From contig JALHIE010000050.1 in NCBI GenBank assembly GCA_022840285.1, positions 1-55,945 on the forward strand: a stretch of 55,945 nt of DNA, given 5' to 3'. Positions 17,941 to 26,864 of this stretch are shown one piece after another (positions within the stretch are counted from its first letter, which is position 1; every line of letters starts with the position of its first letter). A program made the translations under genes and the position numbers. The stretch is from Porphyromonadaceae bacterium. Its GTDB lineage: Bacteria > Bacteroidota > Bacteroidia > Bacteroidales > Dysgonomonadaceae. The notes beneath the pieces are model-generated. The model had not been told where the DNA came from and made no database searches. It saw only the letters and a program-made list of their open reading frames with translations.

Positions 17941-19044
17941 TTACACGTTAAACCTGAAATGCATGATATCTCCGTCCTGAACGATGTATTCTTTGCCTTC
18001 CACGTTCATTTTTCCGGCTTCCTTAACAGCAGCTTCGGAACCGTATTTCATGTAGTCCGCGTATTTGATTACTTCTGCCCGGATAAATCCTTTCTCAAAA
18101 TCGGTATGGATAACGCCGGCACATTGGGGTGCTTTCCAACCTTTCTGGAATGTCCAGGCGCGTACTTCCTGTGGGCCTGCGGTCAGGAATGTCTGAAGAT
18201 TTAACAATTTATAAGCCGTTTTGATCAGCCTGTTCACGCCAGATTCTTCCAAGCCGAGTTCTGCTAGAAACATTTCCCGTTCCTCGTAGGTGTCGAATTC
18301 AGTTATTTCAGACTCTATTTTTGCTGCCACAACCAAAATTTCGGCATTCTCTATTTTTACCGCTTCACTAACCTGCTCTACAAATTTATTTCCGGTTACG
18401 GCACTTTGTTCGTCAACATTACAAACATAAAGCACTGGTTTTGATGTTAGAAGAAACAAATCGCGAGCCGTTTTATTTTCGTCTTTAGTATCAAAAACGA
18501 CAGTTCGGGCCGATTCCCCACGCAACAATGCTTCACGTATTTTTGAATAAACTTCAAAAGCTAGCTTCGCATCTTTGTCGCCACCTGTCTTGGCCTGTTT
18601 TTCTACTTTTTGAATTCTTGCTTCAATGGTTTCCAGATCTTTCAACTGCAATTCAGCATCGATTATCTCTTTGTCTCGAACGGGATTTACACTTCCATCA
18701 ACGTGAGTCACATTTTCATCCTCAAAACACCGGAGCACATGCAAAATAGCATCCGTTTCCCGTATGTTAGCCAAAAATTTATTTCCCAATCCTTCCCCTT
18801 TGCTTGCTCCTTTTACCAAACCTGCTATATCGACAATCTCGACAGTTGTGGGAACAATTTTTTGGGGATGAACCAGTTCCGCCAGCTTGTTTAACCTTTC
18901 ATCGGGAACTGTTATAACACCCACATTGGGTTCGATGGTGCAAAAAGGAAAGTTTGCAGCTTGCGCTTTAGCGTTTGATAAACAATTAAAAAGAGTTGAT
19001 TTTCCTACATTGGGAAGCCCAACTATACCGCATTGAAGAGCCAT
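17941..19044 (-). CDS. ychF: YchF/Obg-type ATPase
   Basis: A 367-residue P-loop protein of the Obg family that prefers ATP and associates with ribosomes and the oxidative-stress response. The Walker A motif is GLPNVGKS (8-15) and switch II is DIAGLVKGASKGEGLGNKF. The usual NKxD guanine motif is replaced by NVDE, as in YchF, explaining ATP preference. The C-terminal TGS-like domain (about 280-365) ends with YIVQDGDIMHFRFNV, the expected terminus. The gene is complete. It starts 100 nt from the 3' end of rluF on the same strand, with a -7-like box in between. Confidence 0.95.
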   Translation of the reverse strand: MALQCGIVGLPNVGKSTLFNCLSNAKAQAANFPFCTIEPNVGVITVPDERLNKLAELVHPQKIVPTTVEIVDIAGLVKGASKGEGLGNKFLANIRETDAILHVLRCFEDENVTHVDGSVNPVRDKEIIDAELQLKDLETIEARIQKVEKQAKTGGDKDAKLAFEVYSKIREALLRGESARTVVFDTKDENKTARDLFLLTSKPVLYVCNVDEQSAVTGNKFVEQVSEAVKIENAEILVVAAKIESEITEFDTYEEREMFLAELGLEESGVNRLIKTAYKLLNLQTFLTAGPQEVRAWTFQKGWKAPQCAGVIHTDFEKGFIRAEVIKYADYMKYGSEAAVKEAGKMNVEGKEYIVQDGDIMHFRFNV

Positions 19045-19130
19045 GTGTCGAGATTATTAGACCGCTACGTTTTTTGAACCGTGTGTCGGTACTTTTTGAC
19101 GAAAACGGTATGTGAATATTTTTGCGGGTG

Positions 19131-19138
19131 CAAAGGTA
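19131..19138 (-). promoter_or_regulatory. -7 box upstream of ychF
   Basis: The minus strand reads TACCTTTG, an exact TAnnTTTG match, about 87 nt before the ychF start. No convincing -33 element was seen, because that position lies inside the rluF 3' end. Confidence 0.35.
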
Positions 19139-19144
19139 CAAAAA

Positions 19145-20065
19145 TTACTTGTTTTTTCTAAATGTTCTTGTTCGTGGTTTAGTTTTTCCCTTTCCACGCA
19201 ATTCCTTTGCTTTTGGATTTTTAAAACTTTCGTTTCTCTTGAATTGAACTTTCTTCGAACTGTCAAACGATTCTTCATAGGAGGAGCGCAATTTTTTCCT
19301 CTCCGGTCCCTGTCTCGAAACAAGTGACTGGCTTGATTTGGCCGGTTGGTTTTCGCTAGATGAATAAGCAATCGCCGCTTTTAGCTCTTTCATTTCCTGT
19401 TCTTCCAACAACCGCCAATCGCCTAAACCGATACCTTTCAGCGAAATGTTCATGATCCGTATACGTTCCAGTTTCTGTACTTCGTACCCCAAATATTCAC
19501 ACATCCTGCGGATCTGACGATTAAGTCCCTGAACAAGAATAATTCTAAAAACAAATTCAGCTATTTTTTCAACTTTGCACTTTCGGGTAACCTCTCCCAA
19601 AACCGGCACGCCGCTTGACATTCGCTGCACAAATTCATCGGTTACCGGCTTGTTTACAGTTACAACATATTCTTTCTCATGACAATTTCCTGCACGAAGA
19701 ATTTTGTTCACAATATCCCCATCATTGGTCAGGAGAATCAACCCCTGAGAATCTTTATCCAATCGTCCAATAGGAAAAATTCGCTCGTGATAGCCTATAA
19801 AATCAACAATGCTGTCCTGCACACCTTTCTCAGTGGTACTTACTATCCCCCGTGGTTTGTTGAAAGCCAGCAGTACAAAATCTTCTTCCGTCTTGCACTC
19901 AATTAATAAACCATTTACCAACACTTTATCGTTCTTGCCAACAAGCGTACCTATTTCGGCACGTTTCCCGTTTACCAGCACCTGTCCTTTCTCAATGTAC
20001 CTGTCCGCTTCACGCCGGGAACAGATTCCACTCTCTGAAATAAATTTGTTTATTCGTACTGTCAT
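19145..20065 (-). CDS. rluF: 23S rRNA pseudouridine synthase, RluF type
   Basis: A 306-residue RsuA/RluB/E/F-family enzyme. An S4 RNA-binding domain occupies about 1-60 (INKFISESGICSRREADRYI). The catalytic aspartate is in GRLDKDSQGLILLTNDG. LNRQIRRMCEYLGYEV is the conserved motif III. The lack of RluB-specific features and the overall resemblance favour RluF, which modifies U2604 of 23S rRNA. The last 70 residues are a basic, low-complexity tail (SSENQPAKSS, KGKTKPRTRTFRKNK) common in Bacteroidetes versions. The start codon abuts the nadA stop exactly, so the two genes are translationally coupled. Confidence 0.85.
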   Translation of the reverse strand: MTVRINKFISESGICSRREADRYIEKGQVLVNGKRAEIGTLVGKNDKVLVNGLLIECKTEEDFVLLAFNKPRGIVSTTEKGVQDSIVDFIGYHERIFPIGRLDKDSQGLILLTNDGDIVNKILRAGNCHEKEYVVTVNKPVTDEFVQRMSSGVPVLGEVTRKCKVEKIAEFVFRIILVQGLNRQIRRMCEYLGYEVQKLERIRIMNISLKGIGLGDWRLLEEQEMKELKAAIAYSSSENQPAKSSQSLVSRQGPERKKLRSSYEESFDSSKKVQFKRNESFKNPKAKELRGKGKTKPRTRTFRKNK

Positions 20066-21010
20066 CTACAACCCGTATTTAGCCGATATTTCCAACATCC
20101 TTTCAATTGGTTTCACTGCTTGTAAACGAACATCTTCATCCACAAAAATTTCTGGACGTTCGTTCTTCAGACACAAATACAATTTTTCCAACGTATTCAT
20201 TTTCATATAAAAACAATCGTTGCAAGCACAAGTAGAATCTTCAGGTGGAGCGGGAATAAATTCTTTATCGGGATTTTCTTTTTGCATCTGATGCAAAATT
20301 CCTGATTCTGTGGCTACAATAAATTGTTTGTTTCCGGAATTCCGGGCAAATGCAATTATTGACGATGTAGATCCAACGTGATCGGCAATTTCCAAAATAT
20401 ACTTTCTGCATTCCGGGTGTGCCAACAACAATGCATGAGGGAACTCTTTTTTCAATTCCAAAATTTTTTCCAACGAAAATTGTTCATGGACGTGACAAGC
20501 ACCCTCCCATAAAAGCATGTTTCTACCTGTAAGTTTATTGATGTAATCTCCTAAATTTTTATCGGGCCCGAAAATAATCTTTTCATCTTCAGGAAGTGAA
20601 TCCACAATTTGTTTTGCATTGGTAGAGGTCACCACTATATCGGTTAACGCTTTTACAGCTGCAGTGGTATTTACATACGAAATAACCGTATGACCGGGAT
20701 ATGCCTGCGTAAATTTCTCAAATTCATCGGCCGGGCAACTTTCTGCCAACGAACAGCTGGCCATACTATCGGGAATAAATACCCTTTTTTGCGGAGAAAG
20801 AATTTTTGCCGTCTCCCCCATAAAATGAACGCCGCAAAGCACAATGATATCTGCCGTTGTCTTGGCTGCCCATTGTGCCAATGCGAGACTATCGCCTACA
20901 AAATCAGCAATATCCTGAATATCAGATTCCTGATAGTAATGTGCCAATATAATCGCATTTTTTTCCTTTCGAAGTGTATTTATTTTTTCAATCCATTCTT
21001 TTTTTTCCAT
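20066..21010 (-). CDS. nadA: Quinolinate synthase
   Basis: NadA condenses iminoaspartate with dihydroxyacetone phosphate to quinolinate in NAD biosynthesis. The 314-residue protein keeps the three cysteines that bind the 4Fe-4S cluster: VLCGVHFMGETAK, EGACHVHEQF and STCACNDCFYMKMN. IILAHYYQESDIQDIADFVGDSL is the N-terminal substrate motif. Length and ends are normal for the shorter NadA form. No nadB or nadC lies next to it here; instead rluF follows directly. The upstream side faces the AT-rich, DnaA-box-like region, so nadA would be the first leftward gene if that is the origin. Confidence 0.95.
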   Translation of the reverse strand: MEKKEWIEKINTLRKEKNAIILAHYYQESDIQDIADFVGDSLALAQWAAKTTADIIVLCGVHFMGETAKILSPQKRVFIPDSMASCSLAESCPADEFEKFTQAYPGHTVISYVNTTAAVKALTDIVVTSTNAKQIVDSLPEDEKIIFGPDKNLGDYINKLTGRNMLLWEGACHVHEQFSLEKILELKKEFPHALLLAHPECRKYILEIADHVGSTSSIIAFARNSGNKQFIVATESGILHQMQKENPDKEFIPAPPEDSTCACNDCFYMKMNTLEKLYLCLKNERPEIFVDEDVRLQAVKPIERMLEISAKYGL

Positions 21011-21073
21011 TGAACATTATTTATTAATATTATAGTTAAAAAATAAAGAAATATAATGATGATGATGAATGCC

Positions 21074-21412
21074 TGTTGATAGTGTTGATAAGTAATTCGA
21101 AAAAAAATTACAAAATAAGTTATTAAAAAATAGAGGATCCTAAAATTGCGTTATCAACAATTGAAATTAAATCAAATTATTTATTATTAATTCATTGTAT
21201 ACTTTATCAACAATCTTTTTATAATTGGGTTGTTGATAAAATATTTCGAATTTGTTTCTTTTTTGCTGTTGATGAAACGTGCAAAGTTTCCCGAGAATTT
21301 TCAGTAGCTTTTTTTGCATCCTTAACTTAATTTTTTCATATAAACAAAAATTCAACGAAACAAAATAAAGTTATGCAATAATTCTCTACATAAAATAAAC
21401 AACTTGTCAACA
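21074..21412. other. Candidate chromosomal origin (DnaA-box-like cluster)
   Basis: The 577-nt gap 21011-21587 is very AT-rich and gene-free. It carries four exact copies of TTATCAACA or its complement TGTTGATAA, at 21083-21091, 21151-21159, 21204-21212 and 21231-21239. Three copies have one mismatch, at 21074-21082, 21267-21275 and 21404-21412. The nonamer differs by one base from the E. coli DnaA box TTATCCACA. An ATGATGATGATG run lies just to the left (21055-21066) and an AT-only-like stretch to the right (21440-21530). Genes point away on both sides: nadA-rluF-ychF leftward, and everything to 36.4 kb rightward. This is what an oriC looks like. Proof needs genome-wide GC skew or DnaA binding. 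Confidence 0.6.
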
Positions 21413-21537
21413 GCAGCTAAAAAAACACCGAGTGCAAAAGTATCATTTAAAAATTAGTTATACAATTACTTAAGTTTTAAAGTTACAAAAAATGACAAAA
21501 ATCTGATTATTTATTGTTAAGTTAGAAACGCAAGAGT

Positions 21538-21567
21538 TTTGTTTACAAAATGTTTTAACTATATTTG
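21538..21567 (+). promoter_or_regulatory. Promoter of the phosphatase-like lipoprotein gene
   Basis: TTTG (21538-21541), 18 nt, then TATATTTG (21560-21567), an exact TAnnTTTG. A start near 21574 would leave a leader of about 14 nt before the GTG start codon, which supports that start choice. Confidence 0.6.
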
Positions 21568-21587
21568 CTTGCCAAAATCAAACGCGG

Positions 21588-22655
21588 GTGAGAATATATA
21601 ATTATCTAATTATTTCGGCTTTTTTTTTGTTGATTGCAGCGGGTTGTGCATCAACAGTTAAAATAACATCTGTGGCAGAAAAGAATAAAGACGGTGATTT
21701 GCTTCTTAAGTGGGAAGTGAGCCCCGATCAGGAAGGAAATATCAACATTTATTCTTCTCAGTCGGACAGTGACATTTCCGCTTTTACACCCATAAAGACT
21801 TCCAACATTACTGATCAGGTAACCGTTATCAATCCTTCAAGCCCGGATATCCGGGAATTCTATATCTTAAAGACTACCTCTGCGTATTCTGGAATTATTG
21901 CTGACCGGATCATTGAGATGAGCAACATAAAAAATTTCAGGGATGTGGGTGGATATTTCACGCGTACCGATCAGCAAATGAAGTGGGGAAAAGTTTTTCG
22001 CTCCGGCGATCTGAGCAGTGCTACTTTATATGATCAGGAGAGGATCAGGAGATTAAACATAAAAACCATCATTGATTTCAGATCGGAAAAAACAGCCAAG
22101 AGATTCCCTATTCTTGTCCATCCGAACATTAGAAAGATATCTTTACCCATTAGTCCGATGGACGATGAAAAAATAGATGAAATGATGGATGACGAAAATT
22201 TGACGCGCAGCGATGCTATTCGTGATGTTCAGGATTCCTACATAGGAATTATTGAAAACTACAAAAGCGAGTTTGCGGAGATGTTCAATATCCTTACCGA
22301 TGAAAACAACTATCCTGTGTTGCTTAGCGGATCCTTGGGAAAGGACAGGGTGGGGCTGGCTTCCTTTTTTATACTTTACGCAGTGGGGGTTCCGCAAAAT
22401 GTTATTATTGATGATTATCTTTTGTCGCGTCAAACTATAGATGTTTCTTCCATTGCTGAAAATGTAAAGTCCAAACCGGAATATTTTCAGGAAGCTGTAA
22501 CTGCATTGATGTCTGTAAATCCAGCATATATCAATTATACCATCGATTACGTAAACCAAAAATACGGCTCAATAGATAATTACCTGGAAAAAGAACTTAA
22601 GTTGACTTCGGGAAAAAAGATCTTATTGCGCAAATACCTGCTCTATAATCAATAA
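21588..22655 (+). CDS. Tyrosine-phosphatase-like lipoprotein lacking the catalytic cysteine
   Basis: A 355-residue predicted lipoprotein (MRIYNYLIISAFFLLIAAGC lipobox). A beta-rich N-terminal region (25-105, fibronectin-III-like) precedes a protein tyrosine/serine phosphatase domain of the Y_phosphatase3 type (NFRDVGGYFT, KVFRSGDLS, TIIDFRSEKTAKRFP). The P-loop, normally HCxxGKDR, reads SGSLGKDR at 247-254. Gly replaces the nucleophilic cysteine and Ser replaces the histidine, while GKDR is kept. It should therefore be catalytically dead as a phosphatase and may bind phospho-ligands instead. It starts at GTG, supported by a close consensus promoter. It is the first rightward gene after the putative origin. 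Confidence 0.82.
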   Translation: MRIYNYLIISAFFLLIAAGCASTVKITSVAEKNKDGDLLLKWEVSPDQEGNINIYSSQSDSDISAFTPIKTSNITDQVTVINPSSPDIREFYILKTTSAYSGIIADRIIEMSNIKNFRDVGGYFTRTDQQMKWGKVFRSGDLSSATLYDQERIRRLNIKTIIDFRSEKTAKRFPILVHPNIRKISLPISPMDDEKIDEMMDDENLTRSDAIRDVQDSYIGIIENYKSEFAEMFNILTDENNYPVLLSGSLGKDRVGLASFFILYAVGVPQNVIIDDYLLSRQTIDVSSIAENVKSKPEYFQEAVTALMSVNPAYINYTIDYVNQKYGSIDNYLEKELKLTSGKKILLRKYLLYNQ

Positions 22656-22673
22656 GATTGATTTTTTTTTTCG

Positions 22674-22681
22674 TACCTTTG
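22674..22681 (+). promoter_or_regulatory. -7 box upstream of the DEAD-box helicase gene
   Basis: TACCTTTG is an exact TAnnTTTG match. Transcription from about 22688 would give a leader of about 140 nt containing CCGGG/CCCGG at 22697-22715, which can pair. The -33 element is poor. Confidence 0.4.
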
Positions 22682-22682
22682 C

Positions 22683-22708
22683 GCCCGATTTAAAATCCGG
22701 GCCTTTTT
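22683..22708 (+). terminator. Possible terminator of the phosphatase-like gene
   Basis: GCCCGAT (22683-22689) pairs with ATCCGGGC (22695-22702, one bulge) and is followed by five T residues. The downstream arm CCGGG can alternatively pair with CCCGG at 22711-22715, so two exclusive structures are possible. Confidence 0.45.
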
Positions 22709-22829
22709 ATCCCGGAAAAAATCAGATTTTGTATATCAAATTTTCTCACATCTTTATATATGTACGTCGTGTTGTGGGGGTTTCGAGAAAATGCGAATAC
22801 TTTCACCATTAAATTAGCATAAAGAAAAA

Positions 22830-24554
22830 ATGAGAACTTTTGAAGAACTTGGGGTTGCACCCGTAATTTGGCGTGCAATTCAGGAAATGGGTTTTGAACA
22901 ACCCATGCCGGTACAGGAGGAAGTGATTCCGCAACTGCTGGCAAACACCCGTGACATTATTGCCTTGGCGCAAACCGGAACCGGAAAAACAGCCGCTTTC
23001 GGCTTGCCGATCATCCAAAAAACGGTCCTTGAGTTGCATGCACCTCAAACGCTGATCCTTTGTCCTACAAGGGAGCTTTGTTTGCAGATTGCCGGTGACT
23101 TGACCGATTTTTCCAAGTACATTGATGATATAAAAATTCTTCCTGTGTATGGCGGATCCAGCATTGAAAGCCAGATTAAAACGTTGAAACGAGGCGTTCA
23201 TGTCATCGTTGCCACACCGGGAAGATTGATCGATCTGATTAACCGCAAAACCGTTTCGCTGGAAAACGTTCATACCGTTGTGTTGGATGAAGCGGACGAA
23301 ATGTTGCACATGGGGTTTACGGAAAGTATTGATGAGATTTTGTCTCATGTACCGGACAGCCGCAGCATGCTGCTTTTTTCTGCTACCATGCCTCAGGAGA
23401 TAGCCAAAATTACCCGTAAATATATGTCCAAACCCATGGAAATAACCATTGGTCGGAAAAACGAAGGTGCACAGAACGTGAAGCACACCTATTTCATGGT
23501 TCACGCAAAAGACAAGTACCTTGCGCTGAAACGAATCGTGGATTACTACCCCAATATATACGGCATTGTTTTTTGCAGGACGAGAAAAGAGACCCAGGAA
23601 ATAGCAGACAAGCTTATCCAGGACGGTTACGATGCAGATTCGCTGCACGGTGACCTGTCGCAAGCGCAACGTGATTATGTAATGAACAAGTTCCGCTTGC
23701 GGAACCTGCAGCTGCTGATTGCTACCGACGTTGCTGCAAGGGGACTGGATGTGGACGATATTACGCATGTGATCAACTTCGGACTGCCCGATGATTACGA
23801 AGTGTACACACACCGTAGTGGACGTACCGGCAGGGTGGGAAAAACCGGGACCTCCATTGCCATTATACATACCAAAGAAAAAGGGAAAATTGCTCAGATA
23901 GAAAAACTTATCAACAAAAAATTTGAATATCGCCAGGTACCCAAAGGGGATATCATCTGCGAAAAACAACTGTTCAACTTTGTGGATAAAATTGAAAAAG
24001 TAAAGGTGAATGAAGAAGAAATTGCCCGTTTACTGCCCTCCATTTTCAAGAAGCTCGATTGGCTGGAAAAGGAGGATGTCATTAAACGTATGGTTTCGTT
24101 GGAATTTAACCGGCTGATTGATTATTACCAAGCCGCCGATGAAATCGAAGAACCCAAAGAACACAGCTCGAAAAGAGAGGAACGCGGCAAAGGAAAGAAA
24201 TTTGACAGAAACGAAGGAGGTCCGAAAAAAGCTGAAAAAGGATATACCCGCTTTTTTATCAATATCGGAAAAATGGACGGTGCCAACCCGGCTAACCTGA
24301 TGGGTTTTATCAACGATTACGTGCCCGGAAAGATCAGGGTAGGGCGTATCGATCTGATGAAGAACTTTTCGTTTTTTGAAGTCCCCGAAGAAAATGCCAA
24401 ACAAATTATCAAATCCTTTAAAGGAGTCTTCGTTGAAGACAGAAAACTGGTTGTTGAATTAGCAGACAACAATATGCCGGAAAACAAGAAATACAAGGGT
24501 GACAAACCAAAACAGGATTTCAGCGTCTCCAAGAAGGGGAAAAAACGATACTAA
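22830..24554 (+). CDS. DEAD-box RNA helicase with C-terminal RNA-binding domain
   Basis: A 574-residue ATP-dependent RNA helicase of the DeaD/DbpA type, probably acting in ribosome assembly and cold adaptation. Motifs: Walker A AQTGTGKT (47-54), PTREL, DEAD (153-156) and SAT (184-186). The second RecA domain follows, with RDYVMNKFRLRNLQLLIATDVAARGLD and HRSGRTGR. A linker rich in Lys, Arg and Glu (about 435-475) leads to a DbpA-type RNA-recognition fold (about 480-555: RFFINIGKMDGANPANLMGFIND). The basic tail ends KKGKKRY. The leader of up to 140 nt may be regulatory, as is common for cold-shock helicases, but I cannot show this. Confidence 0.93.
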   Translation: MRTFEELGVAPVIWRAIQEMGFEQPMPVQEEVIPQLLANTRDIIALAQTGTGKTAAFGLPIIQKTVLELHAPQTLILCPTRELCLQIAGDLTDFSKYIDDIKILPVYGGSSIESQIKTLKRGVHVIVATPGRLIDLINRKTVSLENVHTVVLDEADEMLHMGFTESIDEILSHVPDSRSMLLFSATMPQEIAKITRKYMSKPMEITIGRKNEGAQNVKHTYFMVHAKDKYLALKRIVDYYPNIYGIVFCRTRKETQEIADKLIQDGYDADSLHGDLSQAQRDYVMNKFRLRNLQLLIATDVAARGLDVDDITHVINFGLPDDYEVYTHRSGRTGRVGKTGTSIAIIHTKEKGKIAQIEKLINKKFEYRQVPKGDIICEKQLFNFVDKIEKVKVNEEEIARLLPSIFKKLDWLEKEDVIKRMVSLEFNRLIDYYQAADEIEEPKEHSSKREERGKGKKFDRNEGGPKKAEKGYTRFFINIGKMDGANPANLMGFINDYVPGKIRVGRIDLMKNFSFFEVPEENAKQIIKSFKGVFVEDRKLVVELADNNMPENKKYKGDKPKQDFSVSKKGKKRY

Positions 24555-24825
24555 GGTGTAATCTCCTTTCGTTTATACGCCAGAAAGCAGTATTTCAAAT
24601 GCGAAATGCTGCTTTTTTCGTTTTTGATATTAATTAAAGAAATAAATCTTTAATAAATTACTTATAATCCGAAATTAATTCGTTACTTTGTATGGAGAAA
24701 CTTAAAACTAAATTTCTGTATTTAAGGTATTTATAATGATTAAAAACTGTAAGGAGAAACAGCTGAAAATAACGAAACTAATGTCAAAAACCACAATAAA
24801 AAGTAGGAATTAAATTTTTAAACAG

Positions 24826-26715
24826 ATGAAACGTAAACTTTTAATCAGAGATCTCACGTTGAGAGACGGTCAGCAATCGGCTTTTGCTACCCGGATGAAC
24901 CAATCACAGGTCGAGAGAGTGTTGCCTTATTACAGAGATGCCAATTTCTACGCAATGGAAGTCTGGGGAGGTGCTGTTCCCGACTCTGTCATGCGCTATT
25001 TAGGCGAAAACCCATGGGACAGGCTAAAAAAAATCAGTGACGGGGTGCAAGGAGCCTCAAAACTCACAGCGCTTTCTCGAGGACGAAACCTCTATGGATA
25101 TGCTCCCTATCCGGATGAAATTATCGACGGATTTTTCAAAAATACCGTTGTCAACGGACTCAACATTATGCGTATTTTCGATGCACTTAACGATGTCGAC
25201 AATATAAAGTCGAGTATAAAATACATTAAGAAATACGGAGGATTGGCTGACTGTGCGGTTTGCTACACTATCGACCCTAAATATGACGATGAGGTAAAAA
25301 TAGTTGAAAAAAAGGGCTTTCTCGGATTATTCAATAAAAAGGAAGAAGCGCGGATAAAAAAAGAAAATGTTTTTACCGACCGCTATTTTCTTCAGAAAGC
25401 TAAGGAGATGCTGGCACTGGGTGCTGACATGATTACCATTAAAGACATGAGCGGGTTGATTCCGCCGACGCGTGTGGCAAACCTTATCTCGTTGTTCAAG
25501 AAAGAGCTCAACGTACCCATCGATTTCCATACGCATTGCACCCCGGGTTACGGATTAGGTTCCGTGCTCTCGGCAATTGTGAACGGGGCCGATATCGTAG
25601 ACACCAACATCTGGTATTTTTCCGGCGGACCCGCTGCTCCAGCCATTGAACTCGTTTATATTTTCTGCCAAAAACTGGGCATCGAACTGGATGTGAACAT
25701 GGAGGCCGTAGCAAAAATCAATGCCGAATTGTACGGAATTCGCCAGGAACTGGAAGCTTTCGATACGGTAAAAGAGTTTCCGAATCCATTTAACCCGCTT
25801 ACGGACACCCTGCCTGCTGCGATTGATAAATTGTTTGACGAAGCTGTAACTGCAGTTCAAACCAGCAACGAGGCCTCTTTGCTGGAAGCCTGCCACCAAA
25901 TTGAAGCTTATTTCAATTTCCCCAAACCCGACGAAAGGGTGAAAAACGCCGAGATCCCCGGAGGAATGTATACCAATATGGTGGCACAATTGAAACAATT
26001 TAACTCGTTGGATATCCTGGAAGATGCAATGAAGTTGATTCCCAGTGTCCGGCTCGATGCCGGATTACCCCCATTGGTTACTCCTACGAGTCAGATCGTT
26101 GGGGTGCAGGCGGTCAGCTCAGCCCTGAACCTGAAGAATGGACGGGATAAATATGCCAACGCTTCAAATCAATTCGTTGCGCTGGTAAAAGGGGAATACG
26201 GAAAAACTCCCGTCCCGGTAGATCCGGAATTCAGGTTGAAAATTGCAGGAACGCGTGATGAAACCCCGTACGATACCAGCAGGTATAAGCGTCAGGAGAA
26301 TCCTGTTTTGCCGGAGTTTGGAAATGTTCGCCTGGCTAAAGATGAGAAAGAGGAGTTGTTGCTTGAACTTTTCCCTGCTGTGGCTACCCAATACCTGAGG
26401 AAAATCCGTGAAACGGAATTTGCATCGCATCAATCGCAAAAAACAACTGTAACCGGTGGTGGAACGGTACCTATCGATGCGGAAGTAAAAGAGCCCGAAG
26501 GATACATTACAGAAAGTCCTATGCCCGGAAGCGTTATGAAGTTTTTGGTAAGAGAAGGTGATGAGGTGCAAAGGGGAAAAAACCTGTTTGTTCTGGAAGC
26601 TATGAAAATGGAGAACGATGTAATTTCTGAATATTCGGGAAAGGTGTATAAGATATATGTAAAACCGGGTGATATCGTTCAGGCCGGAGAGCCTATAATG
26701 AAAATCGTACAATAG
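24826..26715 (+). CDS. Biotin-dependent carboxylase, carboxyltransferase-biotinyl subunit (oxaloacetate decarboxylase alpha/pyruvate carboxylase B type)
   Basis: A 629-residue protein. An HMGL-type TIM barrel (about 1-270) carries RDLTLRDGQQS (metal-binding Asp), MEVWGGA and DFHTHCTPGYG. A conserved carboxylase domain follows (about 290-480). The C-terminal biotinyl domain (about 555-629) has the target lysine in LEAMKMEND. It moves a carboxyl group between biotin and pyruvate or oxaloacetate. Whether it works in a Na+-pumping decarboxylase or a two-subunit pyruvate carboxylase depends on partners, none of which is adjacent. It is monocistronic with a strong terminator. The 271-nt upstream gap holds only a weak -7-like TTACTTTG near 24691. 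Confidence 0.9.
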   Translation: MKRKLLIRDLTLRDGQQSAFATRMNQSQVERVLPYYRDANFYAMEVWGGAVPDSVMRYLGENPWDRLKKISDGVQGASKLTALSRGRNLYGYAPYPDEIIDGFFKNTVVNGLNIMRIFDALNDVDNIKSSIKYIKKYGGLADCAVCYTIDPKYDDEVKIVEKKGFLGLFNKKEEARIKKENVFTDRYFLQKAKEMLALGADMITIKDMSGLIPPTRVANLISLFKKELNVPIDFHTHCTPGYGLGSVLSAIVNGADIVDTNIWYFSGGPAAPAIELVYIFCQKLGIELDVNMEAVAKINAELYGIRQELEAFDTVKEFPNPFNPLTDTLPAAIDKLFDEAVTAVQTSNEASLLEACHQIEAYFNFPKPDERVKNAEIPGGMYTNMVAQLKQFNSLDILEDAMKLIPSVRLDAGLPPLVTPTSQIVGVQAVSSALNLKNGRDKYANASNQFVALVKGEYGKTPVPVDPEFRLKIAGTRDETPYDTSRYKRQENPVLPEFGNVRLAKDEKEELLLELFPAVATQYLRKIRETEFASHQSQKTTVTGGGTVPIDAEVKEPEGYITESPMPGSVMKFLVREGDEVQRGKNLFVLEAMKMENDVISEYSGKVYKIYVKPGDIVQAGEPIMKIVQ

Positions 26716-26739
26716 AAGTAACAACACATGAGTAAGTTG

Positions 26740-26770
26740 AAAAAACCGGTACATCAGTATCGGTTTTTTT
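26740..26770 (+). terminator. Rho-independent terminator after the carboxylase subunit
   Basis: AAAAACCG (26741-26748) pairs with CGGTTTTT (26761-26768) across a 12-nt loop, followed by further T residues. Confidence 0.8.
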
Positions 26771-26784
26771 ATTTGGTGAAAACT

Positions 26785-26839
26785 TAACAATAATGTAATC
26801 AGAATGTAACTGCTTTGTAACATTTATACTTGACCTTCG
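26785..26839 (+). promoter_or_regulatory. Pho-box-like array 1 with -7 element (TonB receptor promoter)
   Basis: TAAC or TAAT half-sites begin at 26785, 26796, 26807 and 26818, exactly 11 bp apart, within contexts such as TGTAACTGCTT. The -7-like element GACCTTCG begins 14 bp after the last half-site (26832). The array covers the -33 position, as PhoB/PhoP-type activators do. It lies about 25 nt upstream of the TonB receptor gene. Two more arrays with identical geometry are at 31297 and 31824. Confidence 0.65.
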
Positions 26840-26864
26840 TGGCGATAAATTATGATACTCGTTA

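Noticed and set aside
19057..19371. Minus-strand 104-codon frame between ychF and rluF
   Set aside because: Mostly an alternative frame of the basic rluF tail; low-complexity and unlike any protein known to me.
21167..21355. Minus-strand 62-codon frame in the putative origin
   Set aside because: Lys/Asn/Ile-rich product of AT-rich DNA, overlapping several DnaA-box-like nonamers; no family or start signal.
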